A stretch of DNA of 64,000 nt from Ascarosepion bandense (taxonomy: Eukaryota; Mollusca; Cephalopoda; Sepiida; Sepiidae), in the NCBI GenBank assembly GCA_037127315.1, contig JBBBDQ010000442.1:2436001-2500000 (forward strand), in the 5' to 3' direction. The position numbers were made by a program, and so were the translations under genes. Shown piece by piece: positions 24,093 to 34,418 of the stretch. Below the pieces are notes generated by a model. It was not told the DNA's origin and searched no databases. It saw only the letters and a program-made list of their open reading frames with translations. How positions within the stretch are numbered: position 1 is the first letter of the stretch; each line of letters starts with the position of its first letter.

Positions 24093-24845
24093 TTGTGGTG
24101 ATACCGACCGAACAAAAGAGATGAACCAGATGTTGGCTCTATACCAACTAAAAAGCAAATGAATAAAACTTGTCGTGCGTATCCGAATTCGCGCAGATGT
24201 TCCAGTTGAAAAATAAAAATTAATCAAATATCAAATTTCCATTTCGCAAGCCTATGCGAATTTTATTTACCAGCCAATGGGAAGCCCGGAATCAAATACA
24301 AGTATGAAGGTGACAGGAGAAGAATGTAATCATCTCCCCTTGACTTAAGTCGAGCGGCTCCTATATTCGCCTCCCTTTACTTCTCATCACCCCTTCCCTG
24401 TCTCAAAAGTACTTACTGACCTCAGGAGTGACCTCTTCAAATACATTCCTCACAAACCAACTTACTGACGTTAGAAGTGGCAACTTGAAAATGAACATTC
24501 CTCACATTCCTAAGCCTTTTATCTCTTTCAGCTCATTATTATTTGCATGAACAATCTAACCTCCATTGGACCTATCCTTGAAGTATTGTTTTAGTTGTAA
24601 AACATTAATTGACATGTATATATATAAATGTTATTTTTATACTCAAATTGCCTTTCTTGATTTATAATCATTTTTGAATTATAGTGGGCTATCTTCCACA
24701 AGGCCAAATTCCGTGAACCTGCAACGGTATACAATTACACTTAAGGCCAAATTCCGTGAACCTGCAACGGTATACAATTACACTTCACTAGAACGGAATC
24801 CTGCTACAACTAGAAAAAGAATAAATAAATAAGATACCCACTATT
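24093..24845 (+). mobile_element. LTR-like repeat family B, copy 4
   Basis: It starts tgtggtgataccgaccgaac and lacks the TATA-like block. A 47-bp segment containing ggccaaattccgtgaacctg is repeated in tandem at 24700-24785. It ends agatacccactat. Confidence 0.65.
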
Positions 24846-24894
24846 GACTAATCATATAGATTAGTATCCCCAATAATCAGAAATGTTGTTCGGA

Positions 24895-25065
24895 ATGTGT
24901 TGAAAACAAGTAAAGATAAAAGTGCAAGTAAATTAATGGGTATCAGGGCAGAAAAACCAATCGGCAATCTGAGTTCAAATCCATTGAAATCTCTAGCATT
25001 CACTTCCACACAAATCCCCTTAGGAAAGGTATTAATCCATTTCTTATAACCCAAAGGAACCCAGC
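24895..25065 (+). mobile_element. Diverged tRNA-derived SINE head
   Basis: The order of blocks (B-box-like gagttcaaatcc, attcacttccacacaaatcc, ttaggaaaggtattaatcc) matches the SINE head and body. It is strongly decayed. Confidence 0.55.
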
Positions 25066-25149
25066 AATTAGTTAGTTAAATCAGGTCACTCCAAAAAATA
25101 TTGAATTGTGACATGTTTTTATTAAAAGTTATTTGTAGCAAAAAATACG

Positions 25150-25260
25150 TCTAAGTCACTTAAGTGCCATACGTGATACACGCTTTGGACAATCATGTCT
25201 CGAAAGAGATGTGACTGATTGGGCAGAAGATTTTTTATCCTTCTCTTTAAAAGGAGACGG
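25150..25260 (-). mobile_element. 3' end of a tRNA-derived SINE
   Basis: On the minus strand this is the SINE end including cgagacatgattgtccaaag, joined directly to a hairpin segment. Confidence 0.8.
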
Positions 25261-25385
25261 ATTGTATTAGTAAGTAGTAATTAGTGGGGGATCAGTTTAT
25301 TACTTAATAACAATAGAAAACTGATCTCCCACTTTTTGCCCAGTGGAAGCTTTAATTATGTCAACTATTATCTTCATTCAGTCAG
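25261..25385 (-). repeat. Hairpin segment between two SINE parts
   Basis: The arms are agtgggggatcagtttatta and aaaactgatctcccacttt. The flanks match those at 13783-13905 in the opposite orientation. Confidence 0.8.
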
Positions 25386-25690
25386 TTGAGTGCCATGCGT
25401 GATACACGCTTGGGCGATCATGTCTCGAAAGAGACATGACTGACTGGGCAGATTATCCTGCAGTAGGTTGCCATTGCTTTCTGCCATAGACTGGTTGCTA
25501 TCCAAGGCTACAGAACCCAATCTATAATATTATTTAACCCATAACTGGAGGGAAGAGACAGATTAATACCTTTCCTAAGTGTTTGTGTGTAAGTGAATGC
25601 AAGGAATTCAACTGGAATTCGAACTCGGCTCCCTGATTTGTTGTTTCGAGTCAATATCCACTGCACCACGACGCACATTCTGGAGATAGT
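25386..25690 (-). mobile_element. tRNA-derived SINE, full length
   Basis: On the minus strand the head has gtggtgcagtggatattgac and the B box gagttcgaattcc, and the body runs to ggcactcaactgactgaatg. Confidence 0.9.
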
Positions 25691-25980
25691 GGAGATAGAC
25701 ATGTTTAATGATTGTTTCAGTGAAATGGAAAAGTTGTCTCTTTCAAATCTTTATTTGTACCCCCTTACTTCTTAAAATAATGACCAGCATTCATATTTAT
25801 CATTGTTATTGCAATATTTTGTTAAAGTTGTTAAGCTCAAATATTTAGTGATGTGACACAGAAAATTCTACAGATATTTTTATTGTTGTAGAACTCGCCA
25901 TAAACTTATTCAATCATTAACTGAAATGTTAAGGGTCATAAGAAATTTCAAATAGGAAAACTGTGAAATTTACACGGTTT
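25691..25980 (-). repeat. Dispersed copy of the sequence upstream of the left gene
   Basis: The reverse complement resembles 3310-3560 and 3850-4080: the blocks tgaatgctggtcattatttt and aagaagtaagggggtacaaa are shared. The duplicated promoter-side sequence of the left gene therefore contains an older dispersed repeat. Confidence 0.7.
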
Positions 25981-26029
25981 AAAACTATTTTATGATCTTG
26001 TAAATATAAAATCATTCTTGTAGATCAGT

Positions 26030-26510
26030 CAGTTAAGTACCATATGTGATACACGCTTTGGGTGATCATGTCTCGAAAGAGACATGACTGACTGGGCAGA
26101 AGATTTTCTATCCTGCTCTCTAAACTATAGCTGAAGGGAAAAGAGATGGATTGTATTAATAAGTAGTAATTAATCGGGGATCAGTTTATTACTTAATAAC
26201 AATAGAAAAGTGATCCCCCACTTTTTGCTCAGTAGAAGTGTTACTTTTGAGACATGGCTGACTGGGCAGAAGACTATCCCATACTAAGTTGACATTGCTT
26301 TATGTGGTAGACTGGTTGCTAGCCAAGGCTATAGAACCCAATCCGTCCTGTTATTTCACCCATAACTGAAGGGAAGAGATGGATTAATACCTTTCTCAAG
26401 GGTATTTGTGCGGAAGTGAATGACATGAATTCCACTGGAATTCGAACTCGGTTTCTCAATTTGTCGTTCCAAGTTGATATCTACTGCACCACAACGCACA
26501 TCTACATTCT
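26030..26510 (-). mobile_element. SINE 3' end, hairpin segment, then full SINE (composite)
   Basis: On the minus strand a full SINE (26250-26510; B box gagttcgaattcc) is followed by the hairpin segment (26140-26240; arms around tgatcccccactttttgctc) and then a SINE 3' end (26030-26115). The order is the same as at 25150-25690. Confidence 0.82.
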
Positions 26511-26930
26511 TGTAGATAAGCAATCTAATGAAATAGCATTTAATATTTTTATTGTCAGTTCTCAAGAATAAAGAAAATGTATAAATCCACTTTCATATGT
26601 TTGGGTTTTATTAAAATTCTAATCTTCACTTTTTAAAAAGAAATTATTTGAGGAAGTAAAAAGAAAAAAGAAAAAAGAGAGAAATTAATTATGACTTATA
26701 TATTAGTAATATATAAATTATCAATAAAATTAAAAAATATGACATTTGTTGTGACTGACAAATACAAACATACAAATGTCCTAAAAAAATCTTAAATCTA
26801 AAGTTTAATCTTTGTGCTTGCAAAAAAAAAAATTATTTTCTTGACACTGCTATTTTAGTTTTTAACTACTTTAGCAATATTCATTTACAAGATTCTAAAA
26901 ATAAGTGAACTAAGTACAATGTGATATTTA
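26511..26930. other. A+T-rich intergenic stretch, nothing recognised
   Basis: A runs and short frames only. Confidence 0.55.
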
Positions 26931-27475
26931 TTATCCACCTTTTTATAAGGACACATTATGCAGCTTTTTATAAGGACTTATTATTCATCTTTTTATAAGG
27001 ACCTATAATTCCCCTTTTTATAAGAACTCATTATTTACCTTTTTATAAGGACCTATTATTCACCTTTTTATAAGGACCTATAATTCACCTCTTTATAGGA
27101 ACCTATTATTCACCTTTTTATAAGGACCTATTATTCACCTGTTTATAAGAACTTATTATTCACCTTTTTATAAGGACCTATAATTCACCTCTTTATAGGA
27201 ACCTATTATTTATTTTTTATAAGAACTTATTATTCACCTTTTTATAAGGACCTATTAATTCACCTTTTTATAAGAACTTATTATTCACCTTTTTATAAGG
27301 ACCTATTATTCACCTTTTTATAAGGACCTATTATTCACCTTTTTATAAGAACTTATTATTCACCTTTTTATAAGGACCTATAATTCACCTTTTTATAAGA
27401 ACTTATTATTCACCTTTTTATAAGGACCTATTAATTCACCTTTTTATAAGGACCTTATTATTTACCTTTTTATCA
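26931..27475. repeat. Minisatellite of about 25-26 bp, about 21 copies
   Basis: The unit is close to cctttttataaggacctatt with attca, with alternating variants (ggaccta against gaactta; ttatt against taatt). Each unit contains a TATA-box-like tttttataag. Confidence 0.93.
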
Positions 27476-28032
27476 AGCAATTTTGAAAAAAAGAAATCGT
27501 TTTATTCAAAAAATTATAAAAATTACTAAATTATCAAAAAATATTGCTGAGGGAGTCAAAAGTGTATACAGTAATAGCAGTGTCAAGGGAATAATCATGC
27601 TTTTGACACCTTTTTTGTGGGTATGAAGCTTAAACGCAATGTTTTAATAAAATAATTTATTGTTACTGTCACAATGTTACAGCAGTTCTGTCCTTAAGTC
27701 TTCACTGGGTAATTGTCAATCCAGCTAAAATTCAAAGTTTTTTGACTGAGTTAGTGATTTGCTTTGTATAGCTTATCAAAAACCAAAAAAATATTTTGGG
27801 ATTTTAGAAATTTTTGGAATATGAAAATATTTTTAAATGTTTTTAAAAATTTGAGTATTTTAAAACATTTTAGAATTTTAAAAGCAATTTTTTTTTGTGA
27901 GTGAATATTGAATTATCAGTTTTAGAGTATAACAATTATTTTCTACTATTTAACTCATATTTTGGGGTGAAAAGAAGAGATGGATTCAAACTTTTCTCAA
28001 GGACAGTTGTGCATAAGTGAATGTTACAAACT
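27476..28032. other. A+T-rich intergenic stretch
   Basis: It contains a weak member (27530-27640) of the dispersed repeat ending gtgggtatgaag. Otherwise nothing is recognised. Confidence 0.5.
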
Positions 28033-28350
28033 ACGGCTATATCATGTTAAATACACCAGTTCTCGTCCGATCACTGAAGTTCAGCAACATCAAGCCTGGT
28101 TAGTACTTAGATAGGGTGACCATTTGGGAATACCAGGTGCTGTAAACGTAAGGAACCAGGAATGGTCCACTGGTCCTCCAGGTTTGGGGGTTTGGGATTT
28201 TGTGGTTGGGTGCAGGGCTAACAACCCTGCCCCATAAAAAACAGTTTGTTACAGAAATAGTAACAAAAAGTTGCTGCCCTACACACCATTGGGTGTAACG
28301 GGTGAGATGATGAACGTTGCAAACTCTGCTTGGGTTGGGTGGGGGTTAGA
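28033..28350 (+). mobile_element. 5S rRNA-derived SINE or 5S pseudogene with tail
   Basis: Positions 28034-28146 align by eye with eukaryotic 5S rRNA: ctacggctatatcatgtt, agttctcgtccgatcactga, ggttagtacttagatagggt and gggaataccaggtgctgta. The internal control region (box A, intermediate element, box C) is recognisable with substitutions. A non-5S tail follows (ttgtggttgggtgcagggct, and further to about 28350), typical of 5S-derived SINEs rather than a functional 5S gene. A 3' part of a similar unit lies on the minus strand at 47525-47600. Confidence 0.75.
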
Positions 28351-28662
28351 GGTTGTTTTCTTTTCACTGACCATGTCCAGGTATAACTCATCTTGTTCTT
28401 AATTTAAGACTGCTCAGTTATTGCTCACCCTATTTTCTCTAAACTTAAGTCTGCATCACCTAGCACACGATTAAGCTTAAAATTTCCTGAAGGTTACCTG
28501 GAGCAACAAGCACCTGATAAAGCCAGAGAGTACAATGGCCGATATATGATGTGATAATAACAACAAAGATGAGGATAACAGAAAATAACACAAACAACTT
28601 CACTTTCTTCAAATTTTAATCAAAAGAAAACAAGAAGTTGGGCGGGGGTTTAAATGTTCACA

Positions 28663-28694
28663 TTAATCTGTTTTCTTCTTCAGTGGTATGTTAC
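28663..28694 (-). CDS. GATC: GATC coding exon 5 (C-terminal end)
   Basis: This 32-nt terminal coding exon completes a split glycine codon and adds NIPLKKKTD before TAA. The acceptor is tttttacag followed by GT. The start of this tail matches the GNISLPK-type C-terminal segment that follows the conserved YFVAPPG of GATC proteins. It is far too short to be found as an open frame. It was located by looking downstream of exon 4 for an in-phase acceptor and the expected GNIP sequence. The following lysine-rich tail is shorter than in human. Confidence 0.88.
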
Positions 28695-28974
28695 CTGTAA
28701 AAACAGAAAAAAAAAATTAAATGAAGTTGCATAATATCCTAGTAAATGTATACAAGGGTGGATTCTGAAAAATCTTGTGATTTGGAAAAGAAAATGTTAG
28801 CATAGAACTAATGGTGACATCTAGCCAACTCCACTATTAGTCAATATACAAATCAAAGAGCACAATGTTTTCTAAACATAAAAAAAAACAAACAAATCAC
28901 ACCCAAAAATATCATGGAAAATAAGAAAAACAGAATGAGACTACAAAAATAAAACAAAAAACTTTAATTGGAGT

Positions 28975-29235
28975 AGATAGACTAAACTATCACCCAGTTC
29001 ACACTCCACCCACATCTATTAAACAGGTGAAGAGGCTTATCCCTTGTTCCCTGTTTAGGATGTGGTTTCCAGCTTTCTCTTTTCCCACATCTATTAAATA
29101 GGTGAAGAGGTTCATCCTTTGTTCCCTGTTTAGGATGTGGTTTCCACTTTCTCTTTTCCTCTTTTCACTCTTACGTAGCCCCCTGCGCATCAGTGGCGTT
29201 ACCGCCTTGCTTGGGGTGATATGATTAAAAAAAAT
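28975..29235 (+). mobile_element. LINE-tail-related retroelement in the region 3' of GATC exon 5
   Basis: It has the same blocks as 22046-22215 in the opposite orientation, ending cttgcttggggtgatatgat and an A-rich run. A stretch of about 70 bp (catctattaaacaggtgaag...) is repeated twice in tandem. Relative to GATC it lies upstream of exon 5, within intron 4. Confidence 0.8.
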
Positions 29236-29681
29236 AAAAAATAAAAAAAATAAAACTTTGTCTGGAGGAGAAGACATCTATAATTACCTTCCCAGACCAA
29301 CACAAATTACTAAATAAATAATCAGAACTCATCTCAAAATGCAGACACAAAAACAAATTTATACTACGTTACTTAAAAATTGAAAACTAAAACAAATATG
29401 AAAAAAATAAATAAGTATGAAAGTAACAAATTATGAATACACACATAAACAGAAATTAATTTAATAATAATCAACAACAAATGATAAAGTAATCAAAATA
29501 ATGGGTAAAAATGAGTTAACAAACAATACTATTAAATAGATACACAACTGCATTCAAACAAAAATCATTTCTACTCATTAGTCTATAAGATGATTTAAGG
29601 CATAACCATTACCACCCACCCAATAACTGTTAGGATAATACAATAGACCTACTTATAATCTACTATTCACAACACACACAT

Positions 29682-29722
<41 letters not shown>
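29236..29722. other. A+T-rich GATC intron 4 sequence
   Basis: Nothing is recognised except a (TA)n tract at about 29685-29722. Confidence 0.6.
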
Positions 29723-29727
<5 letters not shown>

Positions 29728-29817
29728 AGAAAATTTTTTTAGATATACTACAATTTCATAGGTAATAAATATTTCGCCACCATGAAATTGTAGTATATCT
29801 AAATTTTTTTCTAAATT
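29723..29817. repeat. Long near-perfect inverted repeat (stem-loop)
   Basis: The left arm contains agatatactacaatttcat and the right arm atgaaattgtagtatatct. The pairing extends outward through aatttagaaaa and ttttctaaatt to about 38 bp per arm around a loop of about 16 nt (ggtaataaatatttcgc). It is probably a small foldback transposon or MITE. Confidence 0.88.
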
Positions 29818-29939
29818 AAATTACTCTGTTAAATTAAATAAATTTAACATTGAGTTCTTTGAGTTTGTCTCTATTGGAATTTACCTGGATAATATACCAA
29901 GTGTTCTACGTTTTATATATATATATATATATATAAGCT

Positions 29940-30430
29940 ACTAGCATATGTTTACATTGTAAATAACACGCTAAAAGTCTTCTACCAAGCGCCCAGAGAT
30001 CAGAGGTAGAATCAGTGACTGATGTCAATTTGGTCAGGTTTCAATCCTGGCTAGAAGCAATCGGATGTCTAACTGTACTGATGAGCTGTGATACAGTGAA
30101 ACAGATAAGTCTGCGGATGACTATTCTATGCTCTCACACCCTGATTGAGCACTGTGGAGAAATAATAGACTTTGAAAAACAGTAGCTACTCAAGCATCTA
30201 TGCATCATTCATTCATCAATGAGTTTGAACACTCTCAGCTGCTGGTGTATGTTTGCACTGTATTTAACACGCTAAAAGTCCACCTTCCTCTACGAAGAGC
30301 CCATAGCTCAGAGGTAGAATTGCCAACCGATGTCAATTTGGTCGGGTTTCAATTCTGGCTAGAAGCAATCGGATGTCTAACTGTACTGATGAGCTGTGAT
30401 ACAGTGAAACAGATCTGTCTGTGGCTGACT
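29940..30430 (+). mobile_element. Tandem pair of a second tRNA-like SINE with a hammerhead-like core
   Basis: Two units of about 308 bp share a tRNA-like head (cccatagctcagaggtagaa as A box; tcgggtttcaattctggct as B box) and the block aagcaatcggatgtctaact. Each then carries ctgatgagctgtgatacagt followed by gaaac (30078-30102 and 30386-30410), which matches the conserved hammerhead ribozyme core with a paired stem II. The units are in the same orientation. Confidence 0.7.
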
Positions 30431-30508
30431 ATATATATATATATATATATATATTGCATTTAAGCAATAAACAGACTGTCAGTGCAGGGTGTTGACCTCA
30501 ATATCCAC

Positions 30509-30555
<47 letters not shown>

Positions 30556-30556
30556 G
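30430..30556. repeat. (TA)n and (AC)n microsatellites
   Basis: (TA)n lies at 30430-30454 and 30509-30533, followed by (AC)n to 30554. Confidence 0.95.
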
Positions 30557-30599
30557 AGGGTGAACTGTCACCATTTTATATTTTTAACTTCGTGCATTA

Positions 30600-31190
30600 T
30601 TTGTTTTCCTTTTCATAAACTACGCAGTATAGTAGGGTCAGTTGGGCACTGTCTGTGAGAAAAAAGCACCATGATGCAATTCACTTTGCCAGAAATTTGG
30701 AAATATGAATAAAGGATTCTAACTACAAACAAGATAGAAAAGTTCTTAAAAACCTCATGAGTACTATCATATCCCACACAGATCCCAGTAAAAAAATAAA
30801 ACATCATATACTAATAATAAAACTAATCACATACTATACTAAATTTAATACAACCAACTTAATCATCCACAATAACTCCTCTTCACCATCATTTTAAATG
30901 TCTTTTTGAAGATTGTATCTCTAACAAAAAAAATATATATATATTTGTTGGTCACACAACAACAAAACTATCTAGAAGGCTTACATTACATATATCCAAT
31001 TTATCATCGATTGCACATTCAAATGAACATTCCTGTCTACATCCACAATTTAGAAAAATATTAATTGACAATACATGCATATTCCTCCATGAAAATAATA
31101 AACAAAAACTTTAAATTCTCAAAGCCATCTTTATAAAAAAATTAAAACCAACATTAAACAAAATTAATTATGACTATAGTAACACTGTTA
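30600..31190 (+). mobile_element. Penelope-like element, GIY-YIG domain remnant
   Basis: At about 30940-31180, broken plus-strand frames read FVGHTTTKLSRRLTLHISNL, then RKILIDNTCIFLHENNKQKL, then KAIFIKKLKPTLNKINYDYS. This order is characteristic of the GIY-YIG endonuclease at the C-terminus of Penelope-like retroelements (YVGHTTTTLSRRL...ILEAIFIKNKKPTLN). Frameshifts and stops show it is inactive. The weaker region 30600-30940 may be its decayed upstream part. Confidence 0.7.
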
Positions 31191-31577
31191 TAAAATGACT
31201 ATAACAGTAAGTTTTTAAAATATCTAAGTTGCAATTTTTAAAGGAAAACAAAATAGTTTAAAATATGTAAATTGCAATTTTTATCAATATCAAAAAGTTA
31301 CCTCCCTTATTTCATATAATTTTCAAATTGGTGTCACTTTCCTATATGCATACTCAAAACTTGTAGTGGTTAAACAATAAGATATTTATAACTTACAACA
31401 TTTTATAATCAAAACTACATTAATTATGTCTTAACTAGCGGGACCCGTGGAATTTCCATGGAAGGATAATTATGATTTCCTGGAAAAATTTTACTTTGTC
31501 ATACTACAAATTATAGTAATGTTTTAATAAATAAAATAAATTAATAAAATAATAAAATTTTAAAATAATTGTTTTCA

Positions 31578-31618
<41 letters not shown>

Positions 31619-32104
31619 ATAATTTAATAATATATAAAGTTTTAAAACTATTTTTAAAATCTTCAAAGAATTGATTGCAGGTAGACTTTTTTAGTTAAGA
31701 AGTGATGATTATATTTCCTATCTAAAATTGAAAAGTTTAATAAAAATCGCTTTATTATTAATTGAAATTTTTTTTTCCTCACAGTATAATGTCATTAATA
31801 GTTATTATTTATTCCAGCAATTAAATGCTTATCAAATTAAATTATATCAGGGTTTTATTGCATTTTTTATTTTACTCCTTGGAGAAGATTTTCGGATAAT
31901 GACTGCAAACTTAAAATAAAAAAATAGATGATTTATATTCCCCAATGAGTCTTGTGTTGAACAAATAAAACAAAAGTTAGCCATCAATGTAAAATTTATT
32001 AAGATTTATGGATTTACGTGAAGGGGGGGGAACAGAGGTAAAAAAAAAAATATTTTTATCAAGATTTTTAAAAAATAATAATTTCAAAAAATAATTTTTG
32101 TAAC
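31191..32104. other. A+T-rich GATC intron 4 sequence
   Basis: It holds an (ATT)n tract at about 31583-31615. At 31436-31460 the minus strand has a possible Helitron-type end (tccacgggtcccgctag followed by T). No gene was recognised. Confidence 0.5.
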
Positions 32105-32483
32105 TCTTAAGATTGTGAATTACCTAGACATTACCCTCAACCTCGATAATAATTCCTTTAAACTGTACCATAAGGACAATGGAACTCCTAGCTATATCAA
32201 CATTAATTCCAACCACCCTAACACCATTATAAAGCAAATGCCGAGGACGGTTAAATACTAGAATTAGCCAATTATCTTCTAACTTTAAAATCTTTAGGAA
32301 TAACAAAAAACTATGTGAAATAGCCCTTCAGAATAGTGGATATAAAGATAAATTAACTTATTTAGCACCAGCTGAGGTCTGAGGTAAACATAGAAAAAGA
32401 AAAATTATATGGTTTAAACCCCCCCATTCTGTAGACTATCAACTGTTAACATTAGGAAGACCTTTCTTAAATTAATAAGTAAA

Positions 32484-32521
<38 letters not shown>

Positions 32522-33310
32522 CATCTCACCCCAAGCAAGGCATTCCACTGCCACTATTGCGCATGGGGCTACATAGGGGAAGGTAAAGAGAAGGAGTGGA
32601 TAGACATAGGGAATGTCAGGAGAAAGGTGATAGATGAGTAAGGATAGCGAGGATGAGTGTCGGGCAGATGGGAAGAGTGTTTGATAGAATGGGAGCAGGT
32701 TAGTGTGTTAGGAGGTGTCTATTGACCTTACATTTAAACTCCTGGAGATTGTAGCCGTCGGGGAAGCAATCGTTTGGAAGAGAATTCCACAGTCGGGAAG
32801 TGCGAGGAAAGAAACTGTTGGAGTAGAAGTTACGGCTGCATTTTATCGATTTCACTGTAAAAGGGTGGGATCTAGTTGCTAATCTAGTATCTCGTGCAAA
32901 TTCGTATTTAGGGGGCACCAGTGATCTAAGTTCATCGGAGCAGAAGCCGTGAAAGTATTTATAGAAGAAGTATTTATAAACATTTTCATAACGAAAACTC
33001 CCTGAGTAAAATATTCAATAGGAAAACAATTAAGATTAGTTATTCTTGTGCTAATTATATGTACAATATTATTAACTCCCACAATAATCGAGTTTTGAAG
33101 TTCAGTGAATCTAATACAGAAAATAAGATTACATCCTCTTGTAATTGCAGATCCAGAGAAAATTGTCTGGTTGAAGGTAAATGTAGATCTACAAATGTAA
33201 TCTATCCAGCTACTATCTACCATAAGGAAAACAAGGAAAAAAATAATGTTTGGATCGGAATTTTAAATACATTAGTGAAGAAAAGTTTTCTTTTGTCTCT
33301 TATTGAGATC
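32105..33310 (+). mobile_element. Penelope-like element, reverse transcriptase C-terminus to GIY-YIG start, split by a LINE
   Basis: The plus-strand remnants read NFKIFRNNKKLCEIALQNSG, then KRKIIWFKPPHSV, then (after the LINE) KIFNRKTIKISYSCANY, and SSCNCRSRENCLVEGKCRST followed by VIYPATI. The IWFxPP, ISYSC and CNCRxxxxCxxxxxC motifs in this order are typical of the region between the reverse transcriptase and the endonuclease of Penelope-like elements. The frame is broken at several places. Confidence 0.75.
32490..32976 (-). mobile_element. Jockey/CR1-like LINE 3' fragment inserted in the Penelope-like element
   Basis: It begins on the plus strand with about 30 T, then the reversed LINE tail aatcatctcaccccaagcaa. 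The minus strand encodes KYEFARDTRLATRSHPFTVK and FKCKVNRHLL. It is flanked by a perfect 10-bp direct repeat TAAACATTTT (32480-32489 and 32977-32986). It is 5' truncated, as usual for LINE insertions. Confidence 0.9.
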
Positions 33311-33333
33311 TGAATTTTTTTTACACACAGTTG

Positions 33334-33339
<6 letters not shown>

Positions 33340-33366
<27 letters not shown>

Positions 33367-33370
33367 TAAT
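33340..33370. repeat. (TA)n microsatellite
   Basis: A short pure (AC)n/(AT)n tract. Confidence 0.9.
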
Positions 33371-33489
33371 GCAGGTTTCATTGAATAATATAGACAAGTT
33401 TTGTCTATTAATTTTGTGTAGGATCCGTTCATACCGTCTGATATACTTGATGGTGATGTCGTTAAAAGACAACAAAAAATCACAGTATT

Positions 33490-33856
33490 TGTTGAATTTT
33501 TTATCAGGTCTAAGCTTTCGGCTCACATAAGCCATTATCAAAGAGTAAATAATAACACACAGTAAACATAGAACATTTAAGCTATTAACAATAAAGATAA
33601 CTGAATTGAAAATATAAGTCCATCCCTACCGTGGCGGATGGCCGAAGACAGTGACAAAATAGTGGTGTTGTGGTCCCTGGTCTGATTACAGACATTTGAG
33701 TACGTTGTTGGAAATATCGAAATTGATTGTATTCAAACCAGGTTTAAACTGTTTAATGTAGAGTGCTTCGAGGATTTTTAGTTTCTGCTTATTATTTTCT
33801 TGTTTGAGTATGTACGTGTTATCAACAAGCGTTTGTCTCAGAAGTATATATAAAAA

Positions 33857-33887
<31 letters not shown>

Positions 33888-34075
33888 TCTAAACATATGC
33901 TGTTAAATATAAGAGACAATGAATGTCTATTATGTTTAACAATGAGCCGTTCTAAATGTCGTATTTTTGCTTTAATTTCAATTGAAAATAAAAACAAAAA
34001 TTCTCCAACATTTGGATAATTATTTATTGGTTTTCTTCTAAGCTTTCGGCTCACATGAGCCATCTTCAGAGAGGT
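33490..34075 (-). mobile_element. Penelope-like element terminal remnants, opposite orientation
   Basis: The minus strand at 33690-33800 reads KQENNKQKLKILEALYIKQF followed by KPGLNTINF, the C-terminal end of the GIY-YIG domain. At 34035-34069 and again, more decayed, at 33510-33545, the motif ctgaagatggctcatgtgag with ccgaaag occurs. This is a hammerhead-like arrangement known to accompany Penelope-like elements. A (TA)n tract splits the copy at about 33855-33880. Confidence 0.6.
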
Positions 34076-34418
34076 TGTTTAAACCGAAAAATTATAACAT
34101 CCACCATCACCGACGATTTTATTTTGTGTTGACATAAAACTCCGCTTGGCAACGGCAATAGTTACCAAAAATAATAAACGCAGTTCTTAAGTTTGCAATG
34201 CGGTTTTATGACGTCACACCATGGGATAGCGCGAAATGACAACAAAACCATGTAGTCAAATGCAATTGTAATATGTTATTTCCTGTTTTAAAGTTGATTT
34301 TATTTTATATATATATATTGCAGTTATGTGCCATAAAGTATGCTAAGACAAACAAGATGATGATGGTAAAAAAAAACAGAAGATATTAATAATAATGATA
34401 TTAAAATGGATATCCTAC
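34076..34418. other. GATC intron 4, no feature recognised
   Basis: Intron sequence immediately downstream of exon 4 in gene direction. Confidence 0.6.

Noticed and set aside
28034..28146. Functional 5S rRNA gene
   Set aside because: Many substitutions relative to the conserved 5S sequence and no T-run terminator right after the 3' end; better explained as a SINE head.
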